This document shows positions 6,244 through 7,323 of a stretch of 7,323 bases of DNA, piece after piece (position 1 is the first letter of the stretch; the number at the start of each line of letters is the position of its first letter). This DNA is from Synergistales bacterium Syner_01. Its GTDB lineage: Bacteria; Synergistota; Synergistia; Synergistales; Aminobacteriaceae. The stretch covers positions 546 through 7,868 of the forward strand of contig LVBO01000033.1 in the NCBI GenBank assembly GCA_001604435.1, given 5' to 3'. Below the pieces are notes generated by a model, which saw only the letters and a program-made list of their open reading frames with translations, was not told the DNA's origin and did no database searches. Made by a program: the position numbers and the translations under genes.

Positions 6244-6399
6244 ATGACGCAGGAACGGAAGAAGGTCGGCGCGAAGCTGGCGGAGCATCCGAAGCCGGAA
6301 GAACTTCGGAAGAAAAAGAAGGTCGGCGAACTGGACGACACCGAGCTGGACGGAATCTCCGGCGGCGAGGGTATGGATACGGGGAAGATCATTCCGTAA
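6244..6399 (+). CDS. Double-glycine-leader peptide precursor (RiPP/bacteriocin/signal-like), 51 residues
   Basis: ATG 6244 begins a 51-codon frame ending in TAA 6397-6399, with an AAGGAGGAGA ribosome site at 6228-6237. The N-terminal 41 residues are highly charged, with lysine clusters at 6-7 and 23-26, and end in ELDDTELDGISGG (29-41). This matches the leader consensus of peptides cut after Gly-Gly by C39-type peptidase/ABC exporters or used as recognition leaders by RiPP enzymes. The remaining tail is only EGMDTGKIIP (42-51), without Cys or Ser and with one Thr, so lanthionine or thiazole chemistry is unlikely. A short unmodified or otherwise modified signalling peptide is possible. The gene stands alone between a MerR-type promoter and a strong terminator. 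The leader has an internal KKVG repeat (residues 6-9 and 25-28). No exporter, modifying enzyme or immunity gene is visible. The gene is convincing; the function is inferred from the leader only. Confidence 0.8.
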   Translation: MTQERKKVGAKLAEHPKPEELRKKKKVGELDDTELDGISGGEGMDTGKIIP

Positions 6400-6408
6400 C
6401 GTTCCCCG

Positions 6409-6444
6409 AAGGCGGGAGAGATGCGCGACGCTCTCCCGCCTTTT
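6409..6444 (+). terminator. Intrinsic terminator after the peptide gene
   Basis: AGGCGGGAGAG (6410-6420) pairs perfectly over 11 bases with CTCTCCCGCCT (6431-6441), around a 10-base loop, with TTTT at 6441-6444. It starts 10 bases after the peptide stop codon and makes the peptide a single-gene transcript of about 300 bases, starting near 6144. Confidence 0.9.
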
Positions 6445-6544
6445 CGCTCGCCCGCTTGATTTTCGAGCCCCTCGCACTTGCAGCTTCACGTCGTTTTCAA
6501 TAATCCGCCGCGTGCGCGTTTCGCACTCGGGTATCGCGGCGGCG

Positions 6545-6621
6545 CAGCCCGCCCCGGCTTTTCCCGGGAAGCTCCAGCCCGCCCTTGATCGCGCTGTCGC
6601 ACCGTTCCCGTTCAAGGCGGG
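6545..6621. repeat. Inverted and direct repeats in the gap before the protease gene
   Basis: The gap 6445-6655 has no supported gene. It holds a direct repeat CAGCCCGCCC (6545-6554 and 6575-6584), a perfect 10-base palindrome TTCCCGGGAA (6561-6570), and an inverted pair CCCGCCCTTGA (6578-6588) with TTCAAGGCGGG (6611-6621) that pairs over about 10 bases with one bulged C. It could be a structured leader of the protease mRNA. It has no T-tract, so it is not a standard terminator, and no confident promoter was found. Confidence 0.4.
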
Positions 6622-6655
6622 TCGTATTCCAAAAAACGAAAGGATGATCGCTGAA

Positions 6656-7323
6656 ATGAAACGCTCTCTCTTTGCTCTCTTGCTGCTCCCGCTCCTTCTG
6701 GTCGCTTCTCTTTCCCCGTCGGCGAGCGCTTCGAGCCGCTCCGTCCGTCCGCAGCCCGACTATATCGAAGGCGAGGTGCTGGTCCGCTTCGCACCCGCCC
6801 TCTCCGCGACTTCGGCGCTGCAAACCGCCGCCTCGAAGGGGATGAGCGTCGCCGCGTCTTTCGCGGCGGTCTCCGAGGCCTCCGGCAGGCAGTATCTTCA
6901 CCTCAGATCGGATTCGAAGAGCACGCAGGAGATGATCGACGAACTCTCGGGGGTTCCGGGGGTCGAAGTCGTCGAGCCCAACTACGTCCGCAGCGTCCGC
7001 ATCGTTCCGAACGATCCGCGTTTCGGCGAGCTGTGGGGCCTCCAAAACACAGGACAGACCGGAGGAACGAAGGGCGCGGACATCGGCGCCGCGGAGGCCT
7101 GGTCGGTCAGGACGGACGCTTCCTCGGTCGTGGTCGCCGTAGTGGACACGGGCGTTCACTATGCTCACGAGGATCTGGCGGCGAATATGTGGGACGGCTC
7201 GGCTCTGGGCTTTCCCAACCACGGGTGGAACATCGTGGACGATACCAACGACCCCTACGACGCCCATAGTCACGGCACGCACTGCGCCGGAACCATCGCC
7301 GCCGTCGGCAACAACGCGCTCGG
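6656..7323 (+). CDS. Secreted subtilisin-like (S8) serine protease precursor, 3' end cut by window edge
   Basis: The frame starts at ATG 6656 and runs off the right edge after 222 codons. Residues 1 to about 25 are a clear signal peptide (MKRSLFALLLLPLLLVASLS, then SASA). Residues from about 33 to 121 form a propeptide of the kind found in extracellular subtilases: DYIEGEVLVRF at the start and GVEVVEPNYV at the end, where it would cap the active site. The catalytic domain then begins near NDPRFGELWGLQNTGQ. It contains the aspartate motif VVAVVDTGV (Asp164) and the histidine motif HGTHCAGT (His206); the catalytic serine lies beyond the window. An in-frame ATG at 6644 is only 12 bases upstream, but GAAAGGA (6638-6644) overlaps it, favouring 6656. 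The frame stays open back past GTG 6512, yet the signal peptide argues against starts that far upstream. It is probably a general secreted protease for peptide nutrition; a role in cutting the neighbouring peptide is only conjecture. Confidence 0.9.
   Translation, partial: MKRSLFALLLLPLLLVASLSPSASASSRSVRPQPDYIEGEVLVRFAPALSATSALQTAASKGMSVAASFAAVSEASGRQYLHLRSDSKSTQEMIDELSGVPGVEVVEPNYVRSVRIVPNDPRFGELWGLQNTGQTGGTKGADIGAAEAWSVRTDASSVVVAVVDTGVHYAHEDLAANMWDGSALGFPNHGWNIVDDTNDPYDAHSHGTHCAGTIAAVGNNAL

Noticed and set aside
6123..6503. 126-codon + strand frame over the peptide gene
   Set aside because: Its ATG lies inside the promoter operator, upstream of the predicted transcription start. It has no ribosome site, and it runs through the terminator in a different frame from the GG-leader peptide.
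6478..6506. TTGCAG / TAATCC as a promoter for the protease gene
   Set aside because: The spacing is 17, but the -10 match is poor and no other support is visible.
6601..6635. tRNA-like T-arm and CCA near 6605-6632
   Set aside because: The T-stem does not pair correctly and no matching acceptor, D or anticodon arms were found.
6512..6655. N-terminal extension of the protease from GTG 6512
   Set aside because: The frame is open, but a clean signal peptide begins at 6656 and the upstream part has shadow-like composition and no ribosome site.
5983..7282. Overlapping - strand frames (5983-6615 and 6497-7282)
   Set aside because: They cross the promoter, peptide gene, terminator and protease gene and have no ribosome sites or recognisable domains.

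Overview
The window is GC-rich, and every gene that can be supported lies on the + strand. The content suggests an anaerobic, amino-acid- or peptide-fermenting bacterium, with Synergistota as the best guess. Reasons are a DUF6305-like secreted protein, a TRAP/ion-transporter-type permease next to an AstE/aspartoacylase-like M14 enzyme, a secreted C69 dipeptidase and a PgsW-type protein. This placement is inferred from gene content recalled from memory, not from a search.

Left part (1-3300): the 3' end of a small secreted protein gene (DUF6305-like), a strong intrinsic terminator hairpin, then a tight three-gene unit. That unit encodes a polytopic transporter (609-1904), a 61-residue membrane miniprotein (1925-2110) and a membrane-anchored zinc amidohydrolase of the succinylglutamate desuccinylase/aspartoacylase group (2122-3300). 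Only about 21 bases separate the terminator T-tract from the transporter start, so the unit may depend partly on read-through. A simple reading is that the anchored enzyme cleaves an acylated amino acid or small amide outside the membrane and the transporter imports a product. The substrate cannot be read from the sequence.

Middle part (3301-6028): a secreted C69 dipeptidase (GTG start, strong Shine-Dalgarno, predicted nucleophile Cys25 directly after the signal peptide) with its own terminator. It is followed by a PgsW-like poly-gamma-glutamate system protein with a signal sequence. The usual pgsB/pgsC partners are not in the window.

Right part (6029-7323): the most unusual region. An A-tract-rich UP-like element, a TTGACT -35, a near-perfect 21-base palindrome filling a 19-base spacer and a TATGAT -10 make a classic MerR-family-type promoter. 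It appears to drive a short transcript with a structured leader. The transcript encodes one 51-residue peptide ending in a double-glycine leader motif (ELDDTELDGISGG) and a 10-residue tail (EGMDTGKIIP), closed by a strong terminator. This looks like an unannotated exported or processed peptide (RiPP, bacteriocin or signalling type). No modification enzyme, exporter or MerR regulator gene is visible. After a structured gap, a secreted subtilisin-like (S8) protease precursor begins and is cut by the right edge.
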